Origin: Prosopocoilus inquinatus | Lineage: Eukaryota; Arthropoda; Insecta; Coleoptera; Lucanidae | NCBI GenBank assembly: GCA_036172665.1 | Contig: CM069878.1 | Location: 20,098,501 to 20,162,500, forward strand | DNA length: 64,000 nt | Direction of reading: 5' to 3' | Shown: positions 34,275-44,184 of the stretch, piece after piece | Layout of the letters: each line of letters starts with the position of its first letter | Numbering within the stretch: the stretch's first letter is position 1 | Notes under the pieces: generated by a model | Told to the model about the DNA's origin: nothing | The model's database searches: none | The model's input: only the letters and a program-made list of their open reading frames with translations | Program-made: the position numbers and the translations under genes

Positions 34275-36091
34275 TTATAAACTTAAATTAATACATAATT
34301 TTTCGAATCGTCCACGGGCTAACGGTTTTGTCATAATATCGGCCACTTGATTTTCTCCTTCAATGTGATTCACTTCAAGCACGCCTTCATAATATTTTTC
34401 ACGAACGAAATGATATCGAATTTCTATATGTTTGGAACGTCTGTGAAATTCTGGATTTTTTGTTAATTTAATTGCACTGGCATTGTCTACAAAGAGAGTT
34501 GGTTTTCCTTTTAATTGAGTAATTTCATTCAGCATGCGTGTTAACCAAACTATTTCTTTAGTACCTTCGCTAGCTGCCACGTATTCTGCTTCTGTAGTAG
34601 AAAGCACAATATATCGTTGTTTTCGGCTTTGCCAAGAAATAACTCCTCCCGAGTATTTACAAACAACTCCTGTTCTTGAATGTCTTGTGCAATTATCACC
34701 AGCGTAATCAGCATCACTATACCCTTCCAATTCTCCAGTTTGGTACTGAGACTTGTACAGTATTCCGCAGTTAGTTTTTCCCCTTAAATATCTGAAAACT
34801 CGCTTCACGGCACACCAGTTTTGTTTTGTAGGAGAATTCAAACTTTCTGAAAGAACACTTACAGCATATGTAATATCAGGTCGTGTTGCTATTGACAAAT
34901 ACATCAAACTACCTACGGCTTCACGATATGGAATTTCATTACTGATTACAAATTCATTTTTATCGTCTTTTTGTTTACTCTCTTGTTCAAATGGAGTTGT
35001 CACTGTATTGCAGTCCATCATTCCAAACCTATCTAGTATTCTTTTCGTGTAAGATTCTTGTCCAATGAAAATAGCTCCATGTTCAAGTCTTTTAACTTGT
35101 ATTCCCAGAAAATTATCTAATTCGCCAAAAGTTATTTTAAATTCATTTTTTAATTCAAATAGAAATGTAAGAATTTCTTCTTTATCAGCTCCAGCCACAA
35201 GGCGTTTGTTCCAACAACGTGGAGCTTGTTTCAACCCGTACAGACTACGATTCAGCTTACATACCCGTCCAGTTCCGTCATTATAACCTTCTGGTTGCTT
35301 CATGTAGGCTTCTTCTTTTTCTTCTTCTTTTCACATGCAGCAACACTCAGCACCGCTCTTACGGTATCTTAATGGGCCACAGGGCTGAAGGTTTCATCAA
35401 AATCCACACCTGGCTTTTGTGTATATCCTTTGGCAACTAATCTCGCTTTAAACCTGTTAACTTCTCCTTGTGTATTTGTTTTCACACGGAAAACCCACTT
35501 ATTTCTTATTATTTTTTTCTTGGATGGTAAGCAAACTAAGTGCCAAGTTTTATTTTCTGCTAGTGATGAAATTTCTTCATCCATAGCTTTCTTCCATTCC
35601 TTTGCTTCATTGGATGTTACAGCTGAATCAAACGTCTCTGGCATGTTGCATTCTGTAAAAAGAACAAAATCTTTTAAATAAGCAGGTTTTTTAACATGTC
35701 CTTCGCTTTTACGAAACGACGTATTATTATTTGATTTATTTTCTCCTATTTCTTCTTGCGTCTCGTGTTCTTCAATTTTTTCTTCTGTCCTTATATTTTC
35801 GATATTTTCTTTAGATATTGGGATCTCTGAGACATTTTTATTCTCGTCTTCATCACTTGTAATTGTCAACTTCACTTTCTTCTCTAATACTGTTTCACGC
35901 TCAAAAATTACATCTCGACTTAATATTACTTTATTGATACTTTCAAACCATATACGGTAACCGTCTCTTTCTCCACAGTAACCAACGAAACGTCCAACGT
36001 TACTTATTTTATCCCATTTCTTTCGTTGCTGTTTTGGCACATGAACAAAACACTTTGTTCCAAAGACTCGTAAATGGTCAATTTTTATCAT
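34275..36091 (-). pseudogene. Copia reverse transcriptase and RNase H, YVDD box deleted
   Basis: 36091-35369 holds the linker and RT fingers (HLVCLPSKKKIIRNKWVFRV; RFKARLVAKGYTQKPGVDFD; ETFSPVAH). A scrambled GAAGAA-rich stretch (about 35305-35345) follows. 35303-34275 continues with GRVCKLNRSLYGLKQAPRCW, then jumps from CWNKR to LVAGADKEE. The piece that should carry the catalytic YVDD is missing without a frame change. The RNase H part is well kept (GYSDADYAGD; VLSTTEAEYVAASEGTKEIV; LFVDNASAIKLT; NQVADIMTKPL). Confidence 0.88.
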
Positions 36092-36099
36092 TTATTTTT

Positions 36100-36641
36100 C
36101 AAACCACAGCTCATACGGACTTTTATTTTTCACAGACGTTGGACCCGTACGATTAAGAGTATACGTTGCTGTGTTAACAGCTTCTGCCCAGAGTCTAATT
36201 GGTAAATTTTTTTGCATGTATCATTGAACGTGCACTTTCTACCAACGTTCGATTTTCTCTTTCAGCAGAACCATTTTGTTCTGGTGAATAGGGCATCGAC
36301 GTCCTAAAATTAATTCCCTTTGACTGAAGAATACGTTTTACTTCAGAATTGGTAAATTCTGTGCCATTATCACTTAAGAATTCTTTTATTGTATGTCCAG
36401 CAACACTTGTTTCATTTATAAAAATCATCAAACAGTTAGGAACTTCTGCTTTGGATTTCAAAAAGAAGACACGACGAAACTTTGAAAAATCATCTTTAAA
36501 ACAAACGAAGTGTCTTGCACCTCCAATTGAAACTTCTTGCATTGGACCACAGACGTTTGCATGAATCAGTTCAGCTATCTTTGAGCTCCTCTCACTTCTA
36601 CTTCTAAAAGTTCGTCTGTGATGCTTTCCAAACATACAGCC
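36100..36641 (-). pseudogene. Copia integrase
   Basis: From the CMFGKHHRRTF zinc-site end through the core (HANVCGPM; FLSDNGTEFTNSEVK; PEQNGSAERENRTLVESARS). The first catalytic Asp of the usual HADVCGPM is Asn. A TAA at 36644-36642 separates it from gag-protease in the same frame. An A7 run near 36213 shifts the frame after MIHAK, and a TAA at about 36092 lies before IDHLRVFG. Each lesion alone would inactivate it. Confidence 0.85.
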
Positions 36642-37994
36642 TTAACAATATTCTTCTGTTACCTTACTTTCAATGTCATACTTTTTCAGAAAGCCCTTTA
36701 CGTGTTGTTTATTTTGGTGACACAGACGCTCATGCCGTAACTGCATGGTCTCTGTTTCTGATGCAATAAATACAACTGCTGCTTCTTCTGGAATTTTCAC
36801 TCGCATTTCTAGCGAATACAGACCATTAGATGTTTTTCTTCCGATTAAGCGTCCAATTCCATTTCTTGTGAAAAAACATCTGTTTTTATCGGCTTTAAAT
36901 TGAAATCCTTTATTTATTGTCTGACCAACAGAAAATAAGTTACGACTAACTTGAGGTACATACCATACATCTGTTAGATGATTTTGCTGCCACTGCCCAT
37001 TGATCTCCATTTCAACATTTATTATACCTTGTCCATACGCCAAAATAACTTCATTATTACCAATCTGAACTTGTCTTGGTGCGCCAAATGCTTCATAAGT
37101 TAAAAAACAACCCTTATTACCAGTCATGTGTGCTGAAGCACCTGAATCAGCTATCACCGTCATCATGAATGCATCTCCATTGAACTTCCTTCCTTGGTTT
37201 AAGTTTACTGATGAATTCGAGCCATCAGTAGTTTTCTTGAAACAATTTTTAGCTATGTGTCCAACTTGATGACATTTGAAACATTCCCTCTTATAGGCTT
37301 CCTGTTTAATTCTTCTTATTTGTCCAAGTGACTGTTTACATGATTTTGCGATGAATGCAGACGATTCATCATTTGGTTTTACCGGCAAACGCATTTCAAT
37401 CAGCCTCAGCCGTTCTGTCAACTTGTTAATTGTTCGTTCTTCAACAAGCACTGATTCCCAAACACTCTTGAACTCAAAATATTCTGATGGCAAAGTCGAC
37501 ATTATTCTACTCATCAATAATAAATCTGGTAATTCAGTATTCACCAACCTTTTCATTTCATCGTTCATTTCTCGAAAATTTCTTTGCAGTCGGCCAATAT
37601 GAGTTGCAATATCTTCAGTAGGAGTTCTGTCATTCCTAAAGAACTGTTCCATCAACCTGTCCATTCGCTGACCGGAACTTTGCTCATAAGTTGATGACAA
37701 TTTATCCCAAATTGCTTTTGACGTTTCACATGTAGCAGTCAAATCAACATTAGCATCATTCATACTTCCAACTAAAATTAGCGCATCACTCTTTTGAAAA
37801 GCCTTTAATGTAGGTTCATAAGCTTTACAATCCTCCGGTGAAGAATTTTCAGATAACACATTTGGCAGCATGCGAAATCCAGTGGTGATATCCAGTACGT
37901 CATGATGTCGCAGCATTAACTCTTAAGTCTGTCTACGCCACTTTGTCCAATTTCCAGTCCCTTCTAGCTTTTCAATTTGAATTTTAAAGTCCAT
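36642..37994 (-). pseudogene. Copia gag-protease
   Basis: The true gag start is the ATG at 37994 (DFKIQIEKLEGTGNWTKWRR), followed by an early TAA near 37924; a long open frame then runs from 37916. It carries the retrotransposon gag region (TSKAIWDKLSSTYEQ; RLMEQFFRNDRTPTEDIATH), one zinc knuckle CFKCHQVGHIAKNC, the protease motif ADSGASAHMTG and the pre-integrase region (YVPQVSRNLFSVGQTINKGF; RLCHQNK). Confidence 0.9.
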
Positions 37995-38107
37995 TGTTAT
38001 TTCCCGTCTACTTAAGATGCAAATAATAGTATACAACAACTTCAAAAAATAATTGCACCTTACACCAACCAAATAGTCTCTTGTAATTTCTTTTCACAGC
38101 CACAAGC

Positions 38108-38124
38108 GGTCTGGGCCCATAACC
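38108..38124 (-). other. Copia primer-binding site, initiator-tRNA-Met type
   Basis: Directly inside the 5' LTR the minus strand reads GGTTATGGGCCCAGACC. Its complement CTGGGCCCATAACC is the anticodon-arm sequence of initiator tRNA-Met, the primer region used by Drosophila copia. Confidence 0.75.
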
Positions 38125-38241
38125 TGTTGGTTTTTGACTTTAACTTTTACAAGAGAAATTGACTAAAAATGAAGTTTGCAAAAATCTGTACTTATTTTTT
38201 TATTGTCAAAACTAAACTTTTTTTTGTTTTCAATTTCAACA
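38125..38241 (-). repeat. Copia 5' LTR, internally deleted
   Basis: A 117-bp LTR that lacks about 55 bp present in the other copy, between GTTTTC and AATTTC. It otherwise matches closely. Confidence 0.88.
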
Positions 38242-38376
38242 AGTATACCAACATGGAACCTGGCCCTTCCAATTATGGTGCTTATAAGTAGAAACAAACA
38301 TGTCCAGCGCCACATAAAGAACTTTATAAAACTCGATACAGGCAAGATTAACATCCTGGAAATTACCAAGAAATGA

Positions 38377-39104
38377 CTAGTCGATATTTAGTAGGTGGCT
38401 ATATAGGCCGTATAAGTTGGCTTTACTGAAGTTATAGTTCTTACCTCCCCTACTCACGACGAAGTTATTATAACTGCAAGATGACGTCAATCGTCCTTCA
38501 ATATCTAAGGCAGGATGGTGGCTGTCTTCCGGTACTAAAGGAGTCGAATCATTGCATACGACACACAACATGTTAGTTAATATGAGATCCAGCAATCTTC
38601 CATTACAGTCATATAATGTGTTAATTTGTAGCAAATTGTTGACAGCCAAGAAGTTCTTGATTATATTAGTTCGCTTATCATATGAGGAATCACTACAAAT
38701 AGTAAGATTAAAATTAGGCACATTGAAATCCCCTAAAATAAGAACATCACAATCAGGAAACAAACTAATATCAAATAAATCTAAAAACCATTCAAAACCA
38801 GGCATCATGATATTAGGTGGGATGTAATAGGTAATGCTTTCGAAAAGTAATTCAAATCCAGTCTAGGAACAGCTATATTACTATTAAAAGCAAGAAGGAC
38901 ACCTCCACGGGAGCACTGTAAGTGGTCCAAGTTGCGATCTCTTCTGAACACTATGTAAGAATGAGGTAAAAAATATTCACCATTGCTAATGTCACCCGAC
39001 AGCCAGGTTTTAGTAATGGCTATAAAATCACAGTCTGAAGCACAGACAGATGAGTAGAATTGATATGGCTTGGATCGAAGCCCACGCACATTCTGATGTG
39101 ACAT
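38377..39104 (-). pseudogene. LINE endonuclease
   Basis: AP-type endonuclease in two frames: 39104-38805 (SHQNVRGLRSKPYQFYSSVC; FIAITKTWLSGDISNGEYF; RDRNLDHLQCSRGGVLLAF) and 38808-38377 (DVLILGDFNVPNFNLTI; GRLLDLILTNM; EDSHHPALDIE). The GDFN and SHHP motifs are active-site landmarks; the usual SDH is changed. The expected TETW reads TKTW, replacing the metal-binding Glu. The join near 38806 is a frameshift. Confidence 0.85.
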
Positions 39105-39307
39105 TTAAGAGAATGGGATCTGTTGAGCTCACTTAGTTTTGCGAAATTATTTTAGGGACGCCACGAACATGTCTATTCAATTCGCAGGTTATTTTCACCA
39201 TTGGTTGTACGCGCGACAAACTCATCCTTAAGGAGATGGTACTGTTGGGCTTGACGAGGAGTTTTATCGATTGAAATTCTAACGTGTTTATAGTTAGTAC
39301 TACCACC

Positions 39308-39585
39308 TACTTAATTGGTTGAATTAAGTTGTACTTTGAGCTGCTTTATGTCGAATTTTAGTTGAATAATAATTGATTTCAACTCACAAAATGTGTCGCC
39401 GATTTGAGCATAGTCATCACAAGACCAAGAAACTCCCTTAGTACTCGTAACAACTTTCAGGTCTTTGCTAGATAAACCAAGACAAGATCGATTAAAAGTC
39501 TTCTTGCAGATACTGCAACTGATCAGTTTAGCGACTTCAGCTGAGGTACCACAGCAGGCACATGACGATGACGACTTTTCCGAAA
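39308..39585 (-). pseudogene. LINE ORF1 fragment with PHD-like zinc finger
   Basis: The minus strand reads CACCGTSAEVAKLISCSICK then NRSCLGLS and VSWSCDD, a cysteine pattern like the PHD finger of some CR1-group ORF1 proteins. A helical stretch follows (CELKSIIIQLKFDIKQLKVQ). A stop follows near 39310. The upstream part is cut by the TIR element at 39601. Confidence 0.6.
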
Positions 39586-39876
39586 AGAACTATATATAAA
39601 GGGTGCGTTTTTTTCGCGCTCATACGCTTCAAGCGCTTACGCTTACAAGCGTTTCTGTTTTTTTGCCCATTGGCGCTTAGTCGCATCAGACGTTATAAGT
39701 AAAGCATCGAGGAAAATAGCCCGTCAAGTCTCTCAGATGCCGATTACGCATCGTAACACCCCCGCTGTAGTGAAGATCTAAATCGTTCGATTGCCAGGTT
39801 TAACAGAGACGCGCGTTGTTGAGTATTCTCAGGTATTCGAAATTCGAATAGAAGAGAAAATACTAAAATTTCTTAG

Positions 39877-40584
39877 AAAAATTTTGTGCAAATCGTTTTT
39901 GATTGCAGCGAAAATCTCGAGCAGCCTCTGTACAGCTGTTTCAGCCCTGCTTGGGGCTTCTTCAGCAGAGACGTAGCTCGACATTCCCACTGCAAACAAA
40001 AACGACTTGTCCAATTTATTCGCAATTGCCATGTAAGAGTGATGAACAGATAAAATAGCGACATCTTACGATCGCTTTTTGACCTGACATTGCAGTAGGA
40101 TAGACAAATTGAAGCGGGATTTGCTCCTAATAAGTCCTCCATGCAAGGCGGCAATGCTTGCTGTCAAAGCATAATGAAAATTTTTAGAAAAATTTTGTGC
40201 AAATCGTTTTTGATTGCAGTGAAAACCTTTGTCAGGTCAAAAAGCGATAGTAAGATGTCGCTATTTTATCTGTCCATCACTCTTACAACGCAATTGCGAA
40301 TAAATTGGACAAGTCGTTTTTGTTTGCAGTGGGAATGTCGAGCTACGTCTCTGTTGAAGAAGCCCCAAGCAGGGCTGAAACAGCTGTACAGAGGCTGTTC
40401 GAGGTTTTCACTGCAATCAAAAACGATTTGCCACAAAAATTTTTAAAACTTTCATTATGCTTTGACAGCAAGCATGGCCGCCTTGCATGGGGGACTTATT
40501 AGGAGCAAATCCGCTTCAGTTTGTCTATCCTACTGCAATGTCAGGTTAAAAAGCGATAGTAAGATGTCGCTATTTTATCTGTTT
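39877..40584. mobile_element. Family F copy F5
   Basis: Perfect 12-bp duplication AAAATTTCTTAG (39865-39876 and 40585-40596). A 708-bp copy arranged like F1: a forward arm (39877-40190), a partly repeated start, then an inverted arm and tail. Both arms keep the short F frame (KSFLFAVGMSSYVSAEEAPS in the minus arm). Confidence 0.88.
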
Positions 40585-40617
40585 AAAATTTCTTAGCTAT
40601 TAATTGTTATTAAAATT

Positions 40618-41580
40618 AATTACTCAAATGTAAGTCAAAATCCATTTCCTTGCGCAAATTTCGGTATAGAGCAATTCAATCCGAGCAGACCAAACTCATG
40701 GGATTCGTATACGGAAAGATTAGAATTTTATCTTCAAGCAAATGGAATCACAGATGCTAATTGAAAACGAGCAGTTTTGCTTAAAGCTTGATTCTCACTA
40801 TCCTGCAAGCGGCCTGCAATGCACGGGCAAGGAACGGGCCCTGCACGTGCTCGGCAAATATTGTAACCTCTGAAATCAATGCTTTTCCCGGGTTGCTTTC
40901 TCATTATGCGGGCACCGGCCCGGGAAAGCACGCTGCTTGCACGCGGGGTTTCTTTTTAACAATATTTGCCGAATATGTACCGCACCGATTCTGCGTGTTG
41001 CAGAGTTTAGATTAGTATTATATGAAGTATGACGGAAATGATAAAACGTCAGCAAAAAGTTAATTGTTCATCCGAAATGGATGAAAAATTAATAGGTTGC
41101 ATTATTTGCCGAGCACGTGCCGGGCCCGTTCTTAGCTCGTGCATTGCAGGTCGCTTGCACGATAGTGAGAATAAAGCTTGATTCTCACTCTAAACTCTGC
41201 AACACGCAGAATCGGTGCGGTACGTATTCGGCAAATATTGTTAAAAAGAAACCCCGCTTGCAAGCGGCGTGCTTTCCCGGGCCGGTGCCCGCATAATGAG
41301 AATGCAACCCGGAAAAAGCATTGAATTCATAGGTTACAATATTTGCCGAGTACGTGCAGAGCCCGTTCCTTGCCTGTGCATTGCAGGCCGCTTGCAGGAT
41401 AGTGAGAATCAAGCTTTAAGCAAAACTGCTCGTTTTCAATTAGCATCTGTGATTCCATTCGCTTGAAGATAAAATTCTAATCTTTCCGTATACGAATCTC
41501 ATGAGTTTGGTCTGCTCGGATTGAACTGCTCTATACCGAAATTTGCGCAAGGAAATGGATTTTGACTTACATTTGCCTCA
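40618..41580. repeat. Large inverted repeat containing duplicated gypsy gag start
   Basis: Arms of about 390 bp (about 40618-41010 and 41190-41580) surround a 180-bp spacer. Each arm encodes the same gag N-terminus (FGIEQFNPSRPNSWDSYTER, then LEFYLQANGITDAN), followed by a small GC-rich insertion with GATTCTCACTATCCTGCAAG and CGGCAAATATTG ends. The spacer holds another piece of that insertion. The arms are near-identical. Confidence 0.85.
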
Positions 41581-41589
41581 TTCATCGTG
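41420..41589 (-). pseudogene. Gypsy 3 gag N-terminal fragment
   Basis: ATG at 41589 opens MNEANVSQNPFPCANFGIEQ, then FNPSRPNSWDSYTERLEFYL, typical of a Mag/K02A2.6-type gag start. It is cut after about 55 codons by the GC-rich insertion. A mirror copy lies on the plus strand at about 40630-40780. Confidence 0.7.
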
Positions 41590-41668
41590 AATTAATGCGA
41601 CACGCAATGGCACGGTTTCACAACTTTTTTCACTCTTCCTCCCCTAAAGTTCTTTGCCTCGTCGCCAG

Positions 41669-43513
41669 TATTATGTCCGCAGATAAAACAAAAAAAATTA
41701 TTATTGTTAGTTACATTAACATTACAAGAACAAACGAGCACGTATTACCCGCTAATAGTGATGTGAGTCAACTCGAGTACGATACAAGTACTCGAGTATC
41801 GACTTTAGAATTTGTAGACTCGTCATCAGACTCGAGTCCCAAAGGTGTTCGTTCTACTCGAGTAACTATTGCAGTGACACCGAGTCAGTGAAACTCGAGT
41901 CAAGTCAAGTTCGATTCAAGTAATTTGCGTACCGACTTTATAATTAAATAGCGCTGCAACGAGTCGAGTAGACTCGATGTCAGACTGGATTTTAATGTAT
42001 TATGTTGTTTTGTTTATTTGCATTTTCATTTTTTTACGATATTTAAGCTTAAAAAATGTGTATTTATTTTAGTAGACGTGAACAGCTAAAACAAATTAAC
42101 ATTATAGAGAAGATCAAATTAAAGACTTTTTCTCAATAAACTTTAGGTAAAAATCAGTAACTAGAAAGTTACAAGAGTTTAATGTGAAATTAATTAACAA
42201 GTAAAAGTTACTACCTGTAGTAATATTTTAAGTTTTAAATTTTGGTATTTAAGACTTAATTGAACACTGCTTTACAACCATTTAAAAAAAATCTACTCTC
42301 GTAAAAGTTACGGATATTTCATTTTTGTATCAATTAAAGAAGAAATTAAGAAACTTAACTGTACCTTTTTTAAGGTTTTGGTCAAAAACGAATTAAGAGA
42401 AAAGCTTTATTTTTATCTTCTACAGCTGCCCTTTCAATCTCCTCCGTTCGTTATAAAATAAATTAATAAAAATAAATCAAATCCTAATAATTTCAAGCGC
42501 AAAAATCATGAAAAGTATGAAACCAAATAAAGACAAACTACAAATTGATGGAATTAGGAATCTTTTTTAATTCAAAAAAATATGTTGTGAGTTTAACATG
42601 AATGCTTCTACGGCCGTCATCCATGATTGAATTGGCTACCGGTTGAGAACACGTCATTACTATTTCTTCCACTGCCGTCATTTCGCCCTTCATTGTAGAA
42701 GAACCTCCTCAAGACTGATATTGCTGGCTGCAGCTTTTTCCTAGTCGTAGAAACTGACGGGAAGCAATAGAACACCATTAGCAGCTCTGAGGAATTTCTT
42801 CTGCAATGAAGAGCAAAACGTCGGCGTAGGAAATATCTTGATGCGGTTCCAAACGGAATCAGTCATTTGGGTTTCCGATCGGCACTTGTTTAATTTTTTC
42901 TTAATAATTTCTTGATTCAAACAAATTCCTAAAAGTTACATTTTACATATTTTGATACACGTATCTAAAATAGAGTGTTGATATCGCTAAAAATGTAAAC
43001 AAAAACACTGCACCTTTAATCTATCGATTCTACTAGCAGTAAAAAAGTAACGTCTTGAGTACTCATATTTCCGGGTTCAGTTAAATGTTCGAAACTTTTA
43101 ATGTGGACTCGAGCCAAAACTCGCATTTTTTATAAAAAAGTTCAAGTTTATTACATTCTTTAAAACGGCGAGTCCCGAGTTCAATTCGAGTACTCGAGTA
43201 CTTTTATCTGAACTCGAGTCAATTGACTCGAGTCGACTCGATTCTTTCAAACGGCGATTTTCAGCTAAGTACTCGAGTCTTTTGATCTGGACTCGAGTCT
43301 CTTGACTCGAGTCAAGACTCGATTCTTTTATAAAAGTATTCGAGTCAACTCGATTCTTAAAAACAGCGACTCGTCGCATCATTACCCGCTAATACATCTG
43401 CTGAGACCGTGCTAAGACAACATGCATTCATCATGCATTACAACATATGCACATGCGCAACTGTAAGAAAGCTGTGTTCCAATAGGTACATGGCGAAGTC
43501 CCAATACATAACA
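41669..43513 (-). repeat. LTR of gypsy 3, split by a hAT element
   Basis: In the minus direction the LTR begins TGTTATGTATTGGG at 43513, just after a polypurine tract (AAAAAGAGGGAAGGGG), and ends CATAATA at 41669. Removing the hAT insertion leaves about 208 bp. Below 41668 comes the priming site TGGCGACGAGG and then a gag start at about 41589. Confidence 0.75.
41756..43384. mobile_element. hAT-type element N, copy 1, with ACTCGAGT subterminal arrays
   Basis: Perfect 8-bp duplication CCCGCTAA (41748-41755 and 43385-43392). Ends TAGTGATGTGA and, inverted, TAATGATGCGA. Both subterminal regions (41770-41960 and 43140-43370) are packed with ACTCGAGT/GACTCGAGTC motifs. The middle (42590-42890) is GC-richer and may be a decayed gene piece, not identified. 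The frame at 43098-43382 is made of the motif array and is not a gene. Confidence 0.85.
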
Positions 43514-43538
43514 CCCCTTCCCTCTTTTTAATAACAAC

Positions 43539-43781
43539 TTAATCTTTTAAATAGGTGGGCTGTCGGCGATGTCTAGAAGAACGTGTGGTAGGCATCGGTA
43601 ATGGAGCTTCTTGGTTTGGAGTTTCCAAAGGAGAATCCTGCTGGTTTCGTTCTGGGCTGTGTAGAACTGCATCTTGAAAAGACTCTGAAGGGCTACTTGA
43701 CTCACGTGTGCGCAGTTGACCTGCGTGCCTTCTTAATAATTGTGTTCCAATATGTACATGGCAAAGTTCCAATCCATAACA
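43539..43781 (-). pseudogene. Gypsy 3 pol C-terminus fused to an LTR start
   Basis: From 43781 the minus strand begins TGTTATGGATTGG, a second copy of the LTR start, runs for about 40 bp, then passes straight into LLRRHAGQLRTRESS and ends TTRSSRHRRQPTYLKD, the tail of a gypsy pol. A stop and the polypurine tract of the next LTR follow. This is the scar of a large internal deletion. Confidence 0.65.
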
Positions 43782-44184
43782 TATACATAGTTAAGTTTCA
43801 CAAAAAATGAATAAGAGCAACATTTCAAAAGTAAATTTGCAAACTTTATTTTGAAACTAAAATTTGTGAGAAATAAAGTGCAGTTTTTTAAAAATCTGCC
43901 GCATAAAATCATTTTCTATTATAACCATGAAAAATAACCTCATTAGTGAAATGAAACCAAACATAAGTAGCATAAGTAGTTGCAACGCAACATTTATAAC
44001 CTGTGCTGTCTGACGATGATCAGCTGATTCCCTTATACGTTCCATTTGTGGCATAAGCACTCACGCTTTTGCTGCCCTACCTAGATGGAATAAGCGATCG
44101 TGAGCAAAGGCTATGACGTCACAATAACGTTAACCAATGCTCATAAGCGCTCAAACCGTATGAGCGCGCAAATTAAACGCACCC

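Larger units (their letters stand above)
34058..38241 (-). mobile_element. Copia LTR retrotransposon inserted in the LINE
   Basis: LTRs 34058-34229 (172 bp) and 38125-38241 (117 bp) with TGTTGG...TTCAACA ends, flanked by AGTGT (34053-34057) and AGTAT (38242-38246), 4 of 5 identical. The first ~90 bp of the LTRs are the same; the 5' LTR has lost about 55 bp. Coding order gag, protease, integrase, RT, RNase H marks it Ty1/copia. Polypurine tract GAGAGGAAG precedes the 3' LTR. Stops, a frameshift and an RT deletion show it is dead, though recent. Confidence 0.95.
31985..39600 (-). mobile_element. Jockey/CR1-group LINE, interrupted by Copia
   Basis: Minus-strand non-LTR element: ORF1 with a PHD-like finger (39308-39585), endonuclease (39104-38377) and RT (33867-32215). 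It is split by a 4.2-kb Copia element at 34058-38241 and ends 3' in an AT-rich tail near 31985. Net length is about 3.4 kb. The 5' side is cut by the TIR element at 39601, and sequence after 44184 may be the displaced 5' end. RT shape (SKAFDRIDHSV; VPQGSILGPLLFN) fits the Jockey/CR1 branch; I cannot fix the clade. Confidence 0.88.
39601..44184. mobile_element. 4.6-kb terminal-inverted-repeat element U
   Basis: The left end is GGGTGCGTTT then CGCGCTCATACG; the right end inverted reads GGGTGCGTTTAATTTGCGCG then CTCATACGG. Flanks are AAA on each side, compatible with a 3-bp duplication but not decisive. It inserted next to, or into, the LINE 5' region. Own coding is not recognised. Later insertions fill it: F5, a palindromic gypsy gag duplication, a gypsy relic and a hAT element. 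Confidence 0.65.

Noticed and set aside
13742..38241. Endogenous virus with envelope gene
   Set aside because: All three LTR elements end after integrase or RNase H; no envelope-like frame lies between pol and the 3' LTR.
40734..41466. Paired 65-75-residue proteins on both strands
   Set aside because: They come from the inverted repeat and its small GC-rich insertion; both arms give the same peptides.
43098..43382. 94-residue Ser- and Arg-rich protein, repeated at 48720-48971
   Set aside because: It is a reading of ACTCGAGT subterminal repeats of the hAT-N element, not a conserved gene.
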